From Aurantibacter_A sp039941195 (GTDB lineage: Bacteria > Bacteroidota > Bacteroidia > Flavobacteriales > Flavobacteriaceae): a DNA stretch of 64,000 nucleotides. The position numbers and the translations under genes are program-made. The notes under the pieces are model-generated. The model worked only from the letters and a program-made list of their open reading frames with translations, ran no database searches and was not told the origin of the DNA. Positions 39,596-48,626 of this stretch are shown here, in pieces (positions within the stretch are counted from its first letter, which is position 1; every line of letters begins with the position of its first letter). The DNA is taken from positions 76,237 through 140,236 of the forward strand of contig NZ_JBDVFA010000035.1 in assembly GCF_039941195.1 (NCBI RefSeq), read 5' to 3'.

Positions 39596-39603
39596 CAAAG
39601 CTA
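39596..39603 (-). promoter_or_regulatory. -7 element TAGCTTTG for trmB
   Basis: Exact TAnnTTTG on the minus strand, 29 bases upstream of the trmB GTG start. Confidence 0.45.
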
Positions 39604-39648
39604 TGGGAAATCTTTAGTAAATGAAATCTATGTTTTAAAAGAAAAAAA

Positions 39649-40713
39649 TCACACAACAGGCACTTCAACTTCATCAACTTTTTTTAATGTAAATGAAAAT
39701 TCGGAGCCAGCTCCGACAACACTTTCTACATATATTTTTTCGCCATGAGCTTCAATAATATGTTTCACTATAGCGAGACCCAGACCGGAACCACCTTCTT
39801 TTCTGTTTCCACTTTGATCTACACGAAAAAACCTTTCGAATAAACGAGGAACATACTGTTCTGCAATACCTTCTCCATTATCTGTAACTCTAATAATAAC
39901 TCTATTTTTAATTAGGTTTTCAACGCTAACTTCCGTGGTGCCATTTTTAAATCCGTATTTTATGGAATTAACCAACAGGTTCATTAGCACTTGCTGAATT
40001 TTCTCTAAATCTCCTTTTACATAAATAGGTTCCTTATACTCCATATCAAAGGTGAGTGTAATCTTTTTCTTCGCTGCTTTCATTTCAAGTAAATCAAAAA
40101 CACTCTGTATAAGCTCTACGATATCGAAAGTAACTAAATCAAGATTTAGGTCTCCCACTTCTAATTTAGTTATCATATCTAAATCTTTAACGATATAAAT
40201 AAGACGATCTAACCCTTTATTTGCTCTTTGTAAATATTTTTTTCGGACATTCTTATCATCCATAGCACCATCCAAAAGAGTTTCAAGGTATCCCTGTACA
40301 GTAAACAATGGCGTTTTTAACTCATGCGACACATTACCTAAAAAATCTTTTCTATATTCTTCTCTAATTTTTAGCGTATCTATTTCTATGCGTTTATCAG
40401 CAGCAAATCTTTCAATTTCTTCGGTAAGCGTTTCCATATCTGTTGTAACTGGTCCTGTTGCCAAAGATGTGGCATCTAATAAGGATACATCATCATAAAT
40501 CTGCTTAATACGTCTATAGATATATCTTTCAATACCTATTTGGATAATAATAAAACTCCCTATAAAAATGAGTGGTAAATTGACAAGCAATTTAAATGCA
40601 TCAAAATCGCCTTCGTTGTACATTCCTACAATAAAAACGAAAGCACAAAAAGTCATTATTAAAAATGAAGCTCGAATTGCAAATTGATATGACCTTTTAA
40701 GTATGGTGGCCAT
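39649..40713 (-). CDS. PhoR-like sensor histidine kinase
   Basis: 354 residues. Two membrane helices lie near residues 10-30 and 40-62 with almost no periplasmic loop between them, so the signal is probably sensed in or near the membrane. The H box is GNVSHELKTPLF near residue 130, the N box LMNLLVNSIKYG, G1 DNGEGI and G2 GSGLGLAIV. Its partner is surely the PhoB-like regulator upstream, though 203 bases and a hairpin separate them. Phosphate control is the usual assignment and is inferred. Confidence 0.88.
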   Translation of the reverse strand: MATILKRSYQFAIRASFLIMTFCAFVFIVGMYNEGDFDAFKLLVNLPLIFIGSFIIIQIGIERYIYRRIKQIYDDVSLLDATSLATGPVTTDMETLTEEIERFAADKRIEIDTLKIREEYRKDFLGNVSHELKTPLFTVQGYLETLLDGAMDDKNVRKKYLQRANKGLDRLIYIVKDLDMITKLEVGDLNLDLVTFDIVELIQSVFDLLEMKAAKKKITLTFDMEYKEPIYVKGDLEKIQQVLMNLLVNSIKYGFKNGTTEVSVENLIKNRVIIRVTDNGEGIAEQYVPRLFERFFRVDQSGNRKEGGSGLGLAIVKHIIEAHGEKIYVESVVGAGSEFSFTLKKVDEVEVPVV

Positions 40714-40894
40714 TATTATTGAATTTTATATTGATTTGAAGAAAACGCTACCTGACCTATATAGACATTATAAGCAATAGTTTAGAATAATCGAAAAGCA
40801 TTCTTCAAGAATGGACCTAAATCTAATGACCCCAAAGATAGTTAAGAATTCTATTAAGTTAATCAAGAAAGTAAAAGCTGACTTATTCACATAT

Positions 40895-40915
40895 TAAAAA
40901 AGACAACTGTCGTCT
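40895..40915 (-). terminator. terminator-like hairpin after the response regulator gene
   Basis: On the minus strand AGACGACAGTTGTCT forms a short stem (five pairs including one G-U) followed by six T residues, directly after the regulator stop codon and before the kinase gene. The stem is short, so read-through is likely. Confidence 0.4.
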
Positions 40916-40916
40916 G

Positions 40917-41603
40917 TTAAAGTACGAACTTATATCCCACACCTTTTACAGTTTTAAAGTGGTCTTCTCCTATTTTTTCTCGTAATTTTCTAATATGCAC
41001 GTCAATAGTACGACCGCCTACTACTACTTCATTACCCCAAACCTTATCAAGTATAACTTCTCTTCTAAAAACTTTACTTGGTTTTGAAGTTAACAAAGCA
41101 AGTAGCTCAAACTCCTTTCTTGGTAGAATAATTTCATTTCCGTTTTTAATAACCTTGTACTCTTCTCTATTGATTACTATATCGCCTACCTTAAAAATAT
41201 CATCGGCATCATTGGCTTCATCTTTTAAACGTCGAAGCAGTGCTTTAACTTTACTTACTAAAACTTTAGGTTTTATTGGCTTGGTAATATAATCATCAGC
41301 ACCAGCATCAAACCCAGCTACTTGAGAATAATCCTCACCTCTTGCCGTTAAAAAAGTTATTAAGGTATTCTCCAAGTTAGGCATCTTCCTCATTTGCTCA
41401 CAAGCTTCAATACCATCCATCTCAGGCATCATTACATCTAATATAACAAGATGCGGCTTCTTTTTCTTTGCCTTCACAACACCTTCCTGACCGTTTTTAG
41501 CAGTAAATACTTGATAACCTTCAGCTTCAAGATTATAACTAATAATCTCCAAAATATCCGGCTCATCATCCACTAAGAGTATTTTAATATCTTTCTTTTT
41601 CAC
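40917..41603 (-). CDS. PhoB/OmpR-family response regulator
   Basis: 228 residues. The receiver domain has acidic DDEPD near residue 12, phospho-acceptor Asp in LVILDVMMPEMDG near 54, and Lys in ITKPIKP near 107. The C-terminal winged helix ends EDHFKTVKGVGYKFVL. GTG start, supported by the TACATTTG element 20 bases upstream. It is expressed upstream of the kinase gene. Confidence 0.92.
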   Translation of the reverse strand: MKKKDIKILLVDDEPDILEIISYNLEAEGYQVFTAKNGQEGVVKAKKKKPHLVILDVMMPEMDGIEACEQMRKMPNLENTLITFLTARGEDYSQVAGFDAGADDYITKPIKPKVLVSKVKALLRRLKDEANDADDIFKVGDIVINREEYKVIKNGNEIILPRKEFELLALLTSKPSKVFRREVILDKVWGNEVVVGGRTIDVHIRKLREKIGEDHFKTVKGVGYKFVL

Positions 41604-41933
41604 GTTTTTAGGTTTGTTTAGTCAAATGTAAAATCAATATGATGTAAATATAAGGTATCTCGTATCAAAGGTATTAACTACGCTTGATAAGGTAACATTT
41701 CGGTAACGTTGAGCAAACACTTCATTAATATATCATATATTAAAAAGGTTTAAAAAATGGATGTTTATAAACAATTTCAATTTAAAGAAAATAAATAATA
41801 CTGTTCATACGTTAGCTTCTTAAACATTTTATAATGCATTTCGTCGATTTTGAGCCAAAAACAAAGGGTTGAAACAAGGAAAGCTTATAAACATTTTGTA
41901 CATTCGTGGTATGTTTTTTGTAACTAACCCTAT
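41604..41933. other. 330-bp divergent intergenic region
   Basis: It holds the regulator's minus-strand promoter (separate entry) and must hold the plus-strand promoter of the first mini T9SS gene. There I see only an imperfect TATGTTTT, with a TTG 11 bases before it, too close for a -33 element. No Pho-box-like direct repeat was convincing. No hidden reading frame of note. Confidence 0.5.
41623..41630 (-). promoter_or_regulatory. -7 element TACATTTG for the response regulator
   Basis: Exact TAnnTTTG on the minus strand, 20 bases before the GTG start. Confidence 0.45.
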
Positions 41934-42242
41934 ATGAAGCACCTTTACCTTGTATTTGCTTTTTTATGTATCTCATTGGCTTACGGACAAGATTCTGTAG
42001 CCAGTAATGATATTGATGGGTTTAAACTTTACCCAAATCCGGTTACTAATGGCAAAGTTTACATTAGTACTACTGATGCTGCTCCAAAGAAAATTTTGAT
42101 TTTTGATGTTCTTGGAACTCAGGTTCTTCAAACCACTATTTTAGGAAGAGAAATAAACCTTTCTGATTTAGACGCTGGTGTTTATATTCTTCGTGTATAT
42201 CAAAACAACAACATGGCCACCAGAAAATTAATAGTTAAGTAA
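41934..42242 (+). CDS. mini T9SS substrate: signal peptide plus type A sorting domain only
   Basis: 102 residues. A Sec signal (LVFAFLCISLAYG) is followed almost at once by a complete type A T9SS C-terminal sorting domain: FKLYPNPVTNGKVYI, ILIFDVLGTQVLQT, LDAGVYILRV, and the ending ATRKLIVK. There is no cargo domain. T9SS would export it and normally cleave or attach it at the surface, leaving nothing but the tag. A paralogue follows 172 bases on, and a LuxE-like enzyme after that. Confidence 0.85.
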   Translation: MKHLYLVFAFLCISLAYGQDSVASNDIDGFKLYPNPVTNGKVYISTTDAAPKKILIFDVLGTQVLQTTILGREINLSDLDAGVYILRVYQNNNMATRKLIVK

Positions 42243-42355
42243 TTGCCTTTCAATATATTATTACCAATTACCCATTCGACAATCGGCATAAAACTTAGAT
42301 AAACGGTTAACGTGTTGCTCTTTACCTACGTTTGGTCGAATTTCACAACATTTAT

Positions 42356-42386
42356 TGCTCGTAAGTAAACTCTTGCATTACCTTTA
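42356..42386 (+). promoter_or_regulatory. promoter of the second mini T9SS gene
   Basis: TTG at 42356, a 20-base spacer, then TACCTTTA at 42379, one mismatch from TAnnTTTG. Both elements lie at the spacing expected for the Flavobacterium sigma factor, 29 bases before the ATG. Confidence 0.4.
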
Positions 42387-42414
42387 TAGTGTTGATCCCA
42401 AATCAATGCCTACT

Positions 42415-42738
42415 ATGAAACTAATTTACACTGCACTGCTATTGGCATTTTCATTTACCTTGTCAGCGCAAGAAATAGCGAGCGTTCATCCTAGCGCCTC
42501 AAACGAAATAGCTGATTTTAAATTATATCCTAATCCAGCATTCGACAATGTGGTATATATTACTACAAGTCTTAACGCTCCCAAAACTGTTATAATATAT
42601 GATGTCTTTGGCGAAGCGGTACTTAGAACTAGAATGACAAATAAAGCACTTTCTATTGCGCGTTTAACTCCTGGAGTTTATGTCATGAACATTACAGAGA
42701 AAAATAAGACCATTAGAAGAAAATTGGTCGTAAAATAA
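42415..42738 (+). CDS. second mini T9SS substrate, sorting domain only
   Basis: 107 residues from the ATG at 42415, chosen because it gives a clean signal peptide (KLIYTALLLAFSFTLSAQ) and lies just after a promoter; the open frame extends upstream through that promoter. The mature part is a type A sorting domain: FKLYPNPAFDNVVYI, VIIYDVFGEAVL, LTPGVYVMNI, and the ending RRKLVVK. About ten extra residues precede the domain compared with the first paralogue. No cargo. Confidence 0.83.
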   Translation: MKLIYTALLLAFSFTLSAQEIASVHPSASNEIADFKLYPNPAFDNVVYITTSLNAPKTVIIYDVFGEAVLRTRMTNKALSIARLTPGVYVMNITEKNKTIRRKLVVK

Positions 42739-42817
42739 ACCCTGAAACTCAATAAATACTCGTGTCCTGTTCTAATTTTAGAGCAGGACTTTTTATTTAT
42801 CACACATTCCGAATGGT

Positions 42818-42825
42818 TATCTTTG
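42818..42825 (+). promoter_or_regulatory. -7 element TATCTTTG
   Basis: Exact TAnnTTTG ending nine bases before the ATG at 42835. It overlaps a possible TTG start at 42823, which is therefore unlikely. The transcript would be almost leaderless. Confidence 0.5.
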
Positions 42826-42834
42826 CTTATTGGA

Positions 42835-43818
42835 ATGTTAATAAAAGAAAACGACATATTTAATATTAATTCTGATGTTGAGTTTGAAAAGATTGCACTT
42901 GAAATTTTCAAATATCAATATCAGAACAACACAGTTTACAATCAGTTTTGCACACATTTAAATCGCACTGCTATTACAGTAAAAAAATTAGCAGATATTC
43001 CTTTTTTACCAATTTCATTTTTTAAATCGAAGCAAGTATTAACTAGCAATTTAAAACCGGAGATTACTTTTACAAGTAGTGGTACTACAGGAACAGAAAC
43101 GAGTAAACATTATGTGCCAGATTTAAACCTATACAAAAAGAGTTACTTAACCGCATTTGAACATTTTTACGGTCCAGTATCGGATTATTGTGTTTTAGCT
43201 CTTTTGCCCGCTTACTTAGAGCGCGAAGGTTCTTCCCTTATTTACATGGTAGACGATTTAATTACCAAAAGCAATCACTCTGATAGTGGCTTTTATTTGA
43301 ATGATTTAGACAGCTTACAAAAAAAACTTGATCAATTAAATTCAACCAAAACAAAGACGTTGCTTATTGGTGTTTCTTTCGCTTTACTTGATTTAGCAGA
43401 AAATTTTAGTTTTAATCTTTCGAACACGATTATCATGGAAACCGGAGGCATGAAAGGACGTAGAAAAGAAATTGTACGCGAAGAATTACATTACATTCTC
43501 AAGAAAGGTTTTGGAGTTAAGAATATTCATTCTGAATATGGAATGACTGAGCTACTGTCACAAGCCTATTCTACAGGTGAAGGTATTTTTAAAACCCCAC
43601 CATGGATGAAAGTTCTTATAAGAGATACCGAAGACCCACTTAGTCCTATGCCACTTGAAAAATCGGGAGGTGCCAATATAATAGACCTTGCTAACAGAGA
43701 TTCTTGTTCATTTATTGCGACACAAGACTTAGGAAAAGTTTATAAGGATGGAAGTTTTGAAATTTTAGGGCGATTTGATAATAGCGACGTTCGAGGCTGC
43801 AATTTAATGGTAATATAA
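42835..43818 (+). CDS. LuxE-like acyl-protein synthetase/acyltransferase
   Basis: 327 residues related to LuxE and the adenylate-forming enzymes. The phosphate-binding TFTSSGTTGTETSKHY is near residue 84, IMETGGMKGRRKEI near 205, HSEYGMTELLSQAYS near 235, and GRFDNSDVRGC at the end. It should activate a fatty or aryl acid as adenylate and pass it to a protein or small acceptor. The substrate is unknown. It follows two mini T9SS genes and is convergent with a lipoprotein gene five bases away. Confidence 0.82.
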   Translation: MLIKENDIFNINSDVEFEKIALEIFKYQYQNNTVYNQFCTHLNRTAITVKKLADIPFLPISFFKSKQVLTSNLKPEITFTSSGTTGTETSKHYVPDLNLYKKSYLTAFEHFYGPVSDYCVLALLPAYLEREGSSLIYMVDDLITKSNHSDSGFYLNDLDSLQKKLDQLNSTKTKTLLIGVSFALLDLAENFSFNLSNTIIMETGGMKGRRKEIVREELHYILKKGFGVKNIHSEYGMTELLSQAYSTGEGIFKTPPWMKVLIRDTEDPLSPMPLEKSGGANIIDLANRDSCSFIATQDLGKVYKDGSFEILGRFDNSDVRGCNLMVI

Positions 43819-43823
43819 TCCAA

Positions 43824-44351
43824 TTACAGACCAAGAATTTTAGCATCCACATAAAAAGTGGAGTTTACATCAATTTCATGATCCTGGCCTAGCGTTTCAT
43901 CCGTTACCGTATTTAACCTTAGACTATAACTATCCTTCTTAATGTATTCTTTCAACTCAATGTCTGTAACATCCAAATCTAATATTGATGCTGTTTCTGA
44001 AACATCCTCCTTATAAGCGATTAGAATTTCATCAAGGCCTTCCGCATTAATGTAAACTTCAATGGACTCGATAAAACTAAAATCGGCATCATCCGGCGAA
44101 GTAATATCTAATTGTAGCTTGGTAAGTTTAATCGATTCTATTAAATCTTTACGAGTATCATTTGACTCGAATTTAGACTCAGAATTAGTTTCAGTATCTG
44201 GGGTAAAAATATCAAATGGCAAACTAATTCCAGTAGAGGCCGGTATTGTAACTTCAGTTTCATAATCAATATTAAACTTCGTCAATTCATCAAGTTTACT
44301 ACAACTACAAACAATAGATATTAAAATAATAAAAATGCCGAACCTACTCAT
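43824..44351 (-). CDS. lipoprotein of unknown function
   Basis: 175 residues with a lipobox (VCSC, Cys17). The mature part is acidic and beta-rich, without Cys, and includes a long Asp/Glu/Ser segment (residues 50-65) and repeated Ile/Leu-rich strands. No family recognised. A 10-bp TTAACGTTAA palindrome lies about 40 bases upstream. It is convergent with the LuxE-like gene. Confidence 0.72.
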   Translation of the reverse strand: MSRFGIFIILISIVCSCSKLDELTKFNIDYETEVTIPASTGISLPFDIFTPDTETNSESKFESNDTRKDLIESIKLTKLQLDITSPDDADFSFIESIEVYINAEGLDEILIAYKEDVSETASILDLDVTDIELKEYIKKDSYSLRLNTVTDETLGQDHEIDVNSTFYVDAKILGL

Positions 44352-44475
44352 AAAAGTCTTATTTAACGTTTTCCGTACTCCTTTAACGTTAAGTATTATC
44401 TTTTATTTGAGAATCACAATTAAAAAGTAGTTAACTAATTAAGGTAAAGCAAATTACACCTTGAAGCTGATCTAA

Positions 44476-45771
44476 TTAGCTAATTACTAATACAAAATAA
44501 TTTTTCTTCCCCCGCTGCAGTAAAACAAATTTATCATTAATCAGGTCAGCGGCAGTAATTATATAATCCTCTTTAACTTTCTCCTTATTTACAGCAATAG
44601 AATTTTGTTTCAGCTCCCTTCTAGCCTCGCCATTCGATCCTAAAAATCCTGTTTTAGCAGCAAGTGCACCTATCATATCTAAACCAGCATTTAAATCAGC
44701 TCTTGCGATTTCCGCTTGTGGGACACCATCAAAAACGTCTAAAAACGTTTTCTCATTCAATTTTTTTAAATCTTCTGAAGTAGATTTTCCAAAAAGAATT
44801 GAACTGGCTTGCACAGCATTATCCAAATCTTCTTGCGAATGCACCATAACCGTAATTTCTTGTGCGAGACGTTTTTGCAAAATTCTAAGATGTGGTGCTT
44901 CTTGATGCTCCGAAATTAAATTTTTAATATCATCCTCGGTAAGAAATGTAAATATCTTAATAAATCTTTCAGCATCTTCATCGGAAGTATTTAACCAGTA
45001 TTGGAAGAATTTATATGGTGAAGTTCTTTCCGCATCTAACCAAATATTACCCGATTCGGTTTTACCAAACTTTGTTCCATCAGCTTTAGTGATTAATGGA
45101 CAAGTTAAGGCATACCCTTTACCTCCTCCTATTCTTCGGATTAGCTCAGTTCCTGTTACAATATTTCCCCATTGATCACTACCCCCCATTTGCAGGGTGC
45201 AATTATAGTTTTGATAAAGATGTAGAAAATCATACCCTTGCACCATTTGATAGGTGAATTCAGTAAACGACATACCTTCTTTAGATTCTGTACTCAATCT
45301 TTTTTTAACTGAATCTTTAGACATCATATAGTTAACAGTGATGTGCTTACCAACATCTCTGATAAATTCTAGAAATGAGAAGTTTTGCATCCAATCGTAG
45401 TTATTAACTAACTCAGCTGCATTTTCAGCATCCGATTCAAAATCTAAAAAACGTGCCAATTGACCTTTTAAAGCTTCTTGATTATGACGTAGAGTAGGTT
45501 CATCTAGCAAATTACGTTCTGCAGATTTCCCAGAAGGATCACCAATCATACCTGTTGCACCACCTATCAACGCTATTGGCTTATGACCTGATAATTGTAA
45601 ATGACGCAACATCATAACACCCACCAAATGTCCGATATGCAAAGAATCTGCCGTTGGATCAATACCAACATAAGCGACTTTCATATCAGTAGATAAATGC
45701 TCTGCAGTACCTGGCATTTCATCATGCAACATACCTCTCCATTTTAGCTCTTCCACAAAATTCTTAGTCAT
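44476..45771 (-). CDS. tyrS: tyrosyl-tRNA synthetase
   Basis: 431 residues, class Ic synthetase. The HIGH motif is HIGHLVG near residue 42 and the KMSKS counterpart KFGKT near 232. QMGGSDQWGN for tyrosine binding is near 197. The C-terminal S4-like RNA-binding domain includes RRELKQNSIAVN. An exact -7 element sits 24 bases upstream. Monocistronic. Confidence 0.97.
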   Translation of the reverse strand: MTKNFVEELKWRGMLHDEMPGTAEHLSTDMKVAYVGIDPTADSLHIGHLVGVMMLRHLQLSGHKPIALIGGATGMIGDPSGKSAERNLLDEPTLRHNQEALKGQLARFLDFESDAENAAELVNNYDWMQNFSFLEFIRDVGKHITVNYMMSKDSVKKRLSTESKEGMSFTEFTYQMVQGYDFLHLYQNYNCTLQMGGSDQWGNIVTGTELIRRIGGGKGYALTCPLITKADGTKFGKTESGNIWLDAERTSPYKFFQYWLNTSDEDAERFIKIFTFLTEDDIKNLISEHQEAPHLRILQKRLAQEITVMVHSQEDLDNAVQASSILFGKSTSEDLKKLNEKTFLDVFDGVPQAEIARADLNAGLDMIGALAAKTGFLGSNGEARRELKQNSIAVNKEKVKEDYIITAADLINDKFVLLQRGKKNYFVLVIS

Positions 45772-45794
45772 AGATATCCTATTTAATTAGAGTG

Positions 45795-45802
45795 CAAATA
45801 TA
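45795..45802 (-). promoter_or_regulatory. -7 element TATATTTG for tyrS
   Basis: Exact TAnnTTTG on the minus strand, 23 bases before the ATG. Confidence 0.45.
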
Positions 45803-45869
45803 ATTTAAATCAAATGTTACTGAATTAGTATTCTGAAATTAATCCAGATCAAATAGCTATTTTAGCAAC

Positions 45870-46874
45870 ATGATATTGGTTACAGGCGGTACAGGTTTAG
45901 TTGGTTCACATTTATTATTAAAATTAGTTACTAATGGTAAATCTGTACGAGCTATACATCGTAAGCATAGCGACCTTAACCACGTTCTTAAGATATTTTC
46001 AAAATATGTAGATAACGCCAAAGAGCTATATCAAAAAATTGATTGGCAAGAAGCCGATATCAATAACATACCTGCTTTAGAGAATGCCTTTAAAGAAATA
46101 ACACATGTTTATCATTGTGCTGCATTAATTTCTTTTGACCCAAAAGACTACCATAAATTAAAAAAAAGTAATGTATACGGCACCGCAAACATTGTGAACT
46201 TATGTTTAGCAAACAATATAAAAAAACTATGCTATGTTAGTACTATTGGTACCATTGGCAAAAGTTTAAATGGTAAAATGAATACAGAAGCTACAGATTG
46301 GTCAGAGTCTGATGCCAATGTATACGCCCTTATGAAACAGAAAGCAGAAATGGAAGTCTGGCGTGGCTCACAAGAAGGCTTACATGTAGTAATAGTTAAC
46401 CCTGGTGTAATTATAGGGCCGACAAAATGGAATCAAGGTTCTGGATCTTTATTTTCTACAGCCTACAAAGAACTTAATTTTTATCCTCCGGGTGGAACTG
46501 GATTTGTAACCGTAAATGATGTTGTAAATATCATGTTTCAACTAATGAACAATTCCATAAAAAATGAGCGTTTTATTGTTGTAGCCAAAAATTTAAGTTA
46601 TCAAGAAATTTTAAATAAAGTCACTTCAGCTTTAGCTAAAAAGTCACCCAAGAAGGAACTAAAGCTTTGGCAATTAAAGGTGTTGCGTTTCGCAGATTTT
46701 TGTCGAAGTAAAATAACGGGAAAACAACGAAAAATAACTAAAAATTCTATACAATCGTTTAAAAATAGACAGCACTTTGATGCTGGAAAAGTGCAAAAAG
46801 ATTTAAAATTTGAATTTGAAGACCTCACTAAAACAATCGATTTTACAGCCGAATGTTTTTTAAGTGAACATTAA
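45870..46874 (+). CDS. NAD-dependent epimerase/dehydratase (extended SDR)
   Basis: 334 residues. The nucleotide-binding TGGTGLVGSHLL is at residue 5. The catalytic Ser sits in YVSTIG near 129, and the usual YxxxK is replaced by YALMKQKAE (Tyr and Lys kept) near 156. PGVIIGP near 180 and the C-terminal half resemble dihydroflavonol-4-reductase-like reductases. The substrate is unknown. A TATTTTAG element ends eight bases before the ATG. Convergent with the DUF4296 gene two bases away. Confidence 0.87.
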   Translation: MILVTGGTGLVGSHLLLKLVTNGKSVRAIHRKHSDLNHVLKIFSKYVDNAKELYQKIDWQEADINNIPALENAFKEITHVYHCAALISFDPKDYHKLKKSNVYGTANIVNLCLANNIKKLCYVSTIGTIGKSLNGKMNTEATDWSESDANVYALMKQKAEMEVWRGSQEGLHVVIVNPGVIIGPTKWNQGSGSLFSTAYKELNFYPPGGTGFVTVNDVVNIMFQLMNNSIKNERFIVVAKNLSYQEILNKVTSALAKKSPKKELKLWQLKVLRFADFCRSKITGKQRKITKNSIQSFKNRQHFDAGKVQKDLKFEFEDLTKTIDFTAECFLSEH

Positions 46875-46876
46875 TT

Positions 46877-47281
46877 TTACTTCTTTAATTTGTTTAGGTT
46901 TTTAATGGAATCTTTTTCTATTTTCTTTAGACTGTCTGTCACTTTTTTTAGCTCTTTAATTCTTTTCTCCTCCGATTCAAGCATTAACGCTACTTTTGAA
47001 TAAATAGATTCATATTCTACCGGTCTTGAAGCATAATAGCGATCACTCAACACAAATTGAGTACTATCAATTCCATGTTTTTCAAATACAAATTTCATTG
47101 CTTGTACGCCATTTGATTCCAGAATACTTGAATTGGAAGTTTTTGCTGCGTTTAAAATAGCAAGGTCATTCAACACTTCAACCATTTGATTAGTAGACAG
47201 CAAATTTTCAGGAGGCTCAATTAACTTTTCGGAACATGAAGTCAATAGAACAAAAACCAATAAAAAAAATAATCGTTTCAT
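46877..47281 (-). CDS. DUF4296 lipoprotein
   Basis: 134 residues, lipobox LTSC (Cys16). The DUF4296 pattern follows: ENLLSTNQMVEVLNDLAIL, FVFEKHGIDSTQF and DRYYASRPVEYESIY, with a charged helical tail. Function unknown. It follows dihydroorotase by one base and closes a three-gene operon, a linkage common in Flavobacteriaceae. Confidence 0.88.
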   Translation of the reverse strand: MKRLFFLLVFVLLTSCSEKLIEPPENLLSTNQMVEVLNDLAILNAAKTSNSSILESNGVQAMKFVFEKHGIDSTQFVLSDRYYASRPVEYESIYSKVALMLESEEKRIKELKKVTDSLKKIEKDSIKNLNKLKK

Positions 47282-47282
47282 A

Positions 47283-48617
47283 TTATCGATTAAAAGTCAA
47301 ACGCATGGCATGTCGCTCGTTAGAAAAATTTCCATTTTCATAAGCTAAATGACCATTTACAAAAGTATGAGTTACCCGCGATTTAAAAGTAGTACCCTCA
47401 AAAGGAGACCACCCACATTTATAAGCAATAGTATCTTTTGAAATTACCTGAGAGTTATCCAAATCTACAATAGCCAAATCTGCAAAATATCCTTCTTTTA
47501 TATACCCTCTTTTTTTTATGTCAAATAATATAGCTGGGTTGTGACACATTTTTTCAATAATTCTTTCTAATGAAATTACCCCCTGATGATATTTTTCCAA
47601 CATCGCAATTAAAGCATGCTGTACCAAAGGTCCACCAGAAGGAGCTTTAGTATATACATTATCTTTTTCTGCTAACAAATGTGGTGCATGATCCGTGGCA
47701 ATAACATCCAATCGATCATCCAACAAGGCTTTCCATAATTGGTCTCGATCTTCAGCAGATTTTACTGCAGGGTTCCATTTAATTAAAGTGCCTTTAGTTT
47801 TATAATCTTCATCACAAAACCATAGATGATGAATACAAACTTCGGCAGTTATCTTTTTATCCTTTAGGGGAATATCATTTCTAAAAAGGTTAGTTTCTTT
47901 ACCAGAAGACAAATGAAAAACATGTAAACGGGCACCTGTTTTTTTTGCTAATTCAATAGCCTTTGAGGATGATAGATAACAGGCTTCCACATTTCTAATT
48001 TCAGGGTGCATTTCAACTGGTATATCATCTCCATACTTATTCTTATACTTTTCTAAATTCCTACGAATAGTCCCTTCATCTTCACAATGTGCCGAAATAA
48101 CCATCTCGGTATTACTAAAAATCTTTTCAATAACCTCTTCATTATCTACCAACATATTGCCTGTAGATGACCCTAAGAAAAGTTTTACACCGGAACAAGC
48201 ATTTCGATCTAACTTCTTTATTTCCTCAAGGTTATCGTTAGTACCACCAAATAAAAATGAATAATTAGCGAAGGCACTAGTAGCTGCCATTACAAATTTC
48301 TCTTCTAATTTTTCTATAGTTGTAGTCTGCGGATTAGTATTGGGTTGCTCCATAAAAGTAGTTATACCACCTGCTACTGCCGCTCTACTTTCTGTTGCTA
48401 TATTTCCTTTATGGGTAAGTCCGGGTTCTCTAAAATGTACTTGATCATCAATTATTCCAGGAACTATATATTTACCAGCAACATCAATTATTGTGGCATT
48501 CGGTTCAGAAATATCTCTAGCTATTCTTTTTATTATTTGGTCTTCAAGAAGGATATCGCTTTCAAATATTTTTCCTTCATTAACAAGTTTGCCGTTTTTA
48601 ATTAGAATTTTACTCAT
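47283..48617 (-). CDS. pyrC: dihydroorotase
   Basis: 444 residues of the amidohydrolase superfamily. The metal-binding HxR is in DDQVHFREPG near residue 59. A middle segment has HLSSG near 235, and the catalytic Asp is in ATDHAPHLL near 304. It closes carbamoyl-aspartate to dihydroorotate in pyrimidine synthesis. The length and motifs fit class I dihydroorotase; allantoinase is the main alternative. It sits nine bases after the glycosyltransferase and before DUF4296. Confidence 0.9.
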   Translation of the reverse strand: MSKILIKNGKLVNEGKIFESDILLEDQIIKRIARDISEPNATIIDVAGKYIVPGIIDDQVHFREPGLTHKGNIATESRAAVAGGITTFMEQPNTNPQTTTIEKLEEKFVMAATSAFANYSFLFGGTNDNLEEIKKLDRNACSGVKLFLGSSTGNMLVDNEEVIEKIFSNTEMVISAHCEDEGTIRRNLEKYKNKYGDDIPVEMHPEIRNVEACYLSSSKAIELAKKTGARLHVFHLSSGKETNLFRNDIPLKDKKITAEVCIHHLWFCDEDYKTKGTLIKWNPAVKSAEDRDQLWKALLDDRLDVIATDHAPHLLAEKDNVYTKAPSGGPLVQHALIAMLEKYHQGVISLERIIEKMCHNPAILFDIKKRGYIKEGYFADLAIVDLDNSQVISKDTIAYKCGWSPFEGTTFKSRVTHTFVNGHLAYENGNFSNERHAMRLTFNR

Positions 48618-48626
48618 AAAACTGAT

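Noticed and set aside
44393..44402. TTAACGTTAA palindrome upstream of the lipoprotein gene as a second LacI site
   Set aside because: Only 10 bp and AT-rich, so it can occur by chance; too weak to claim as an operator.
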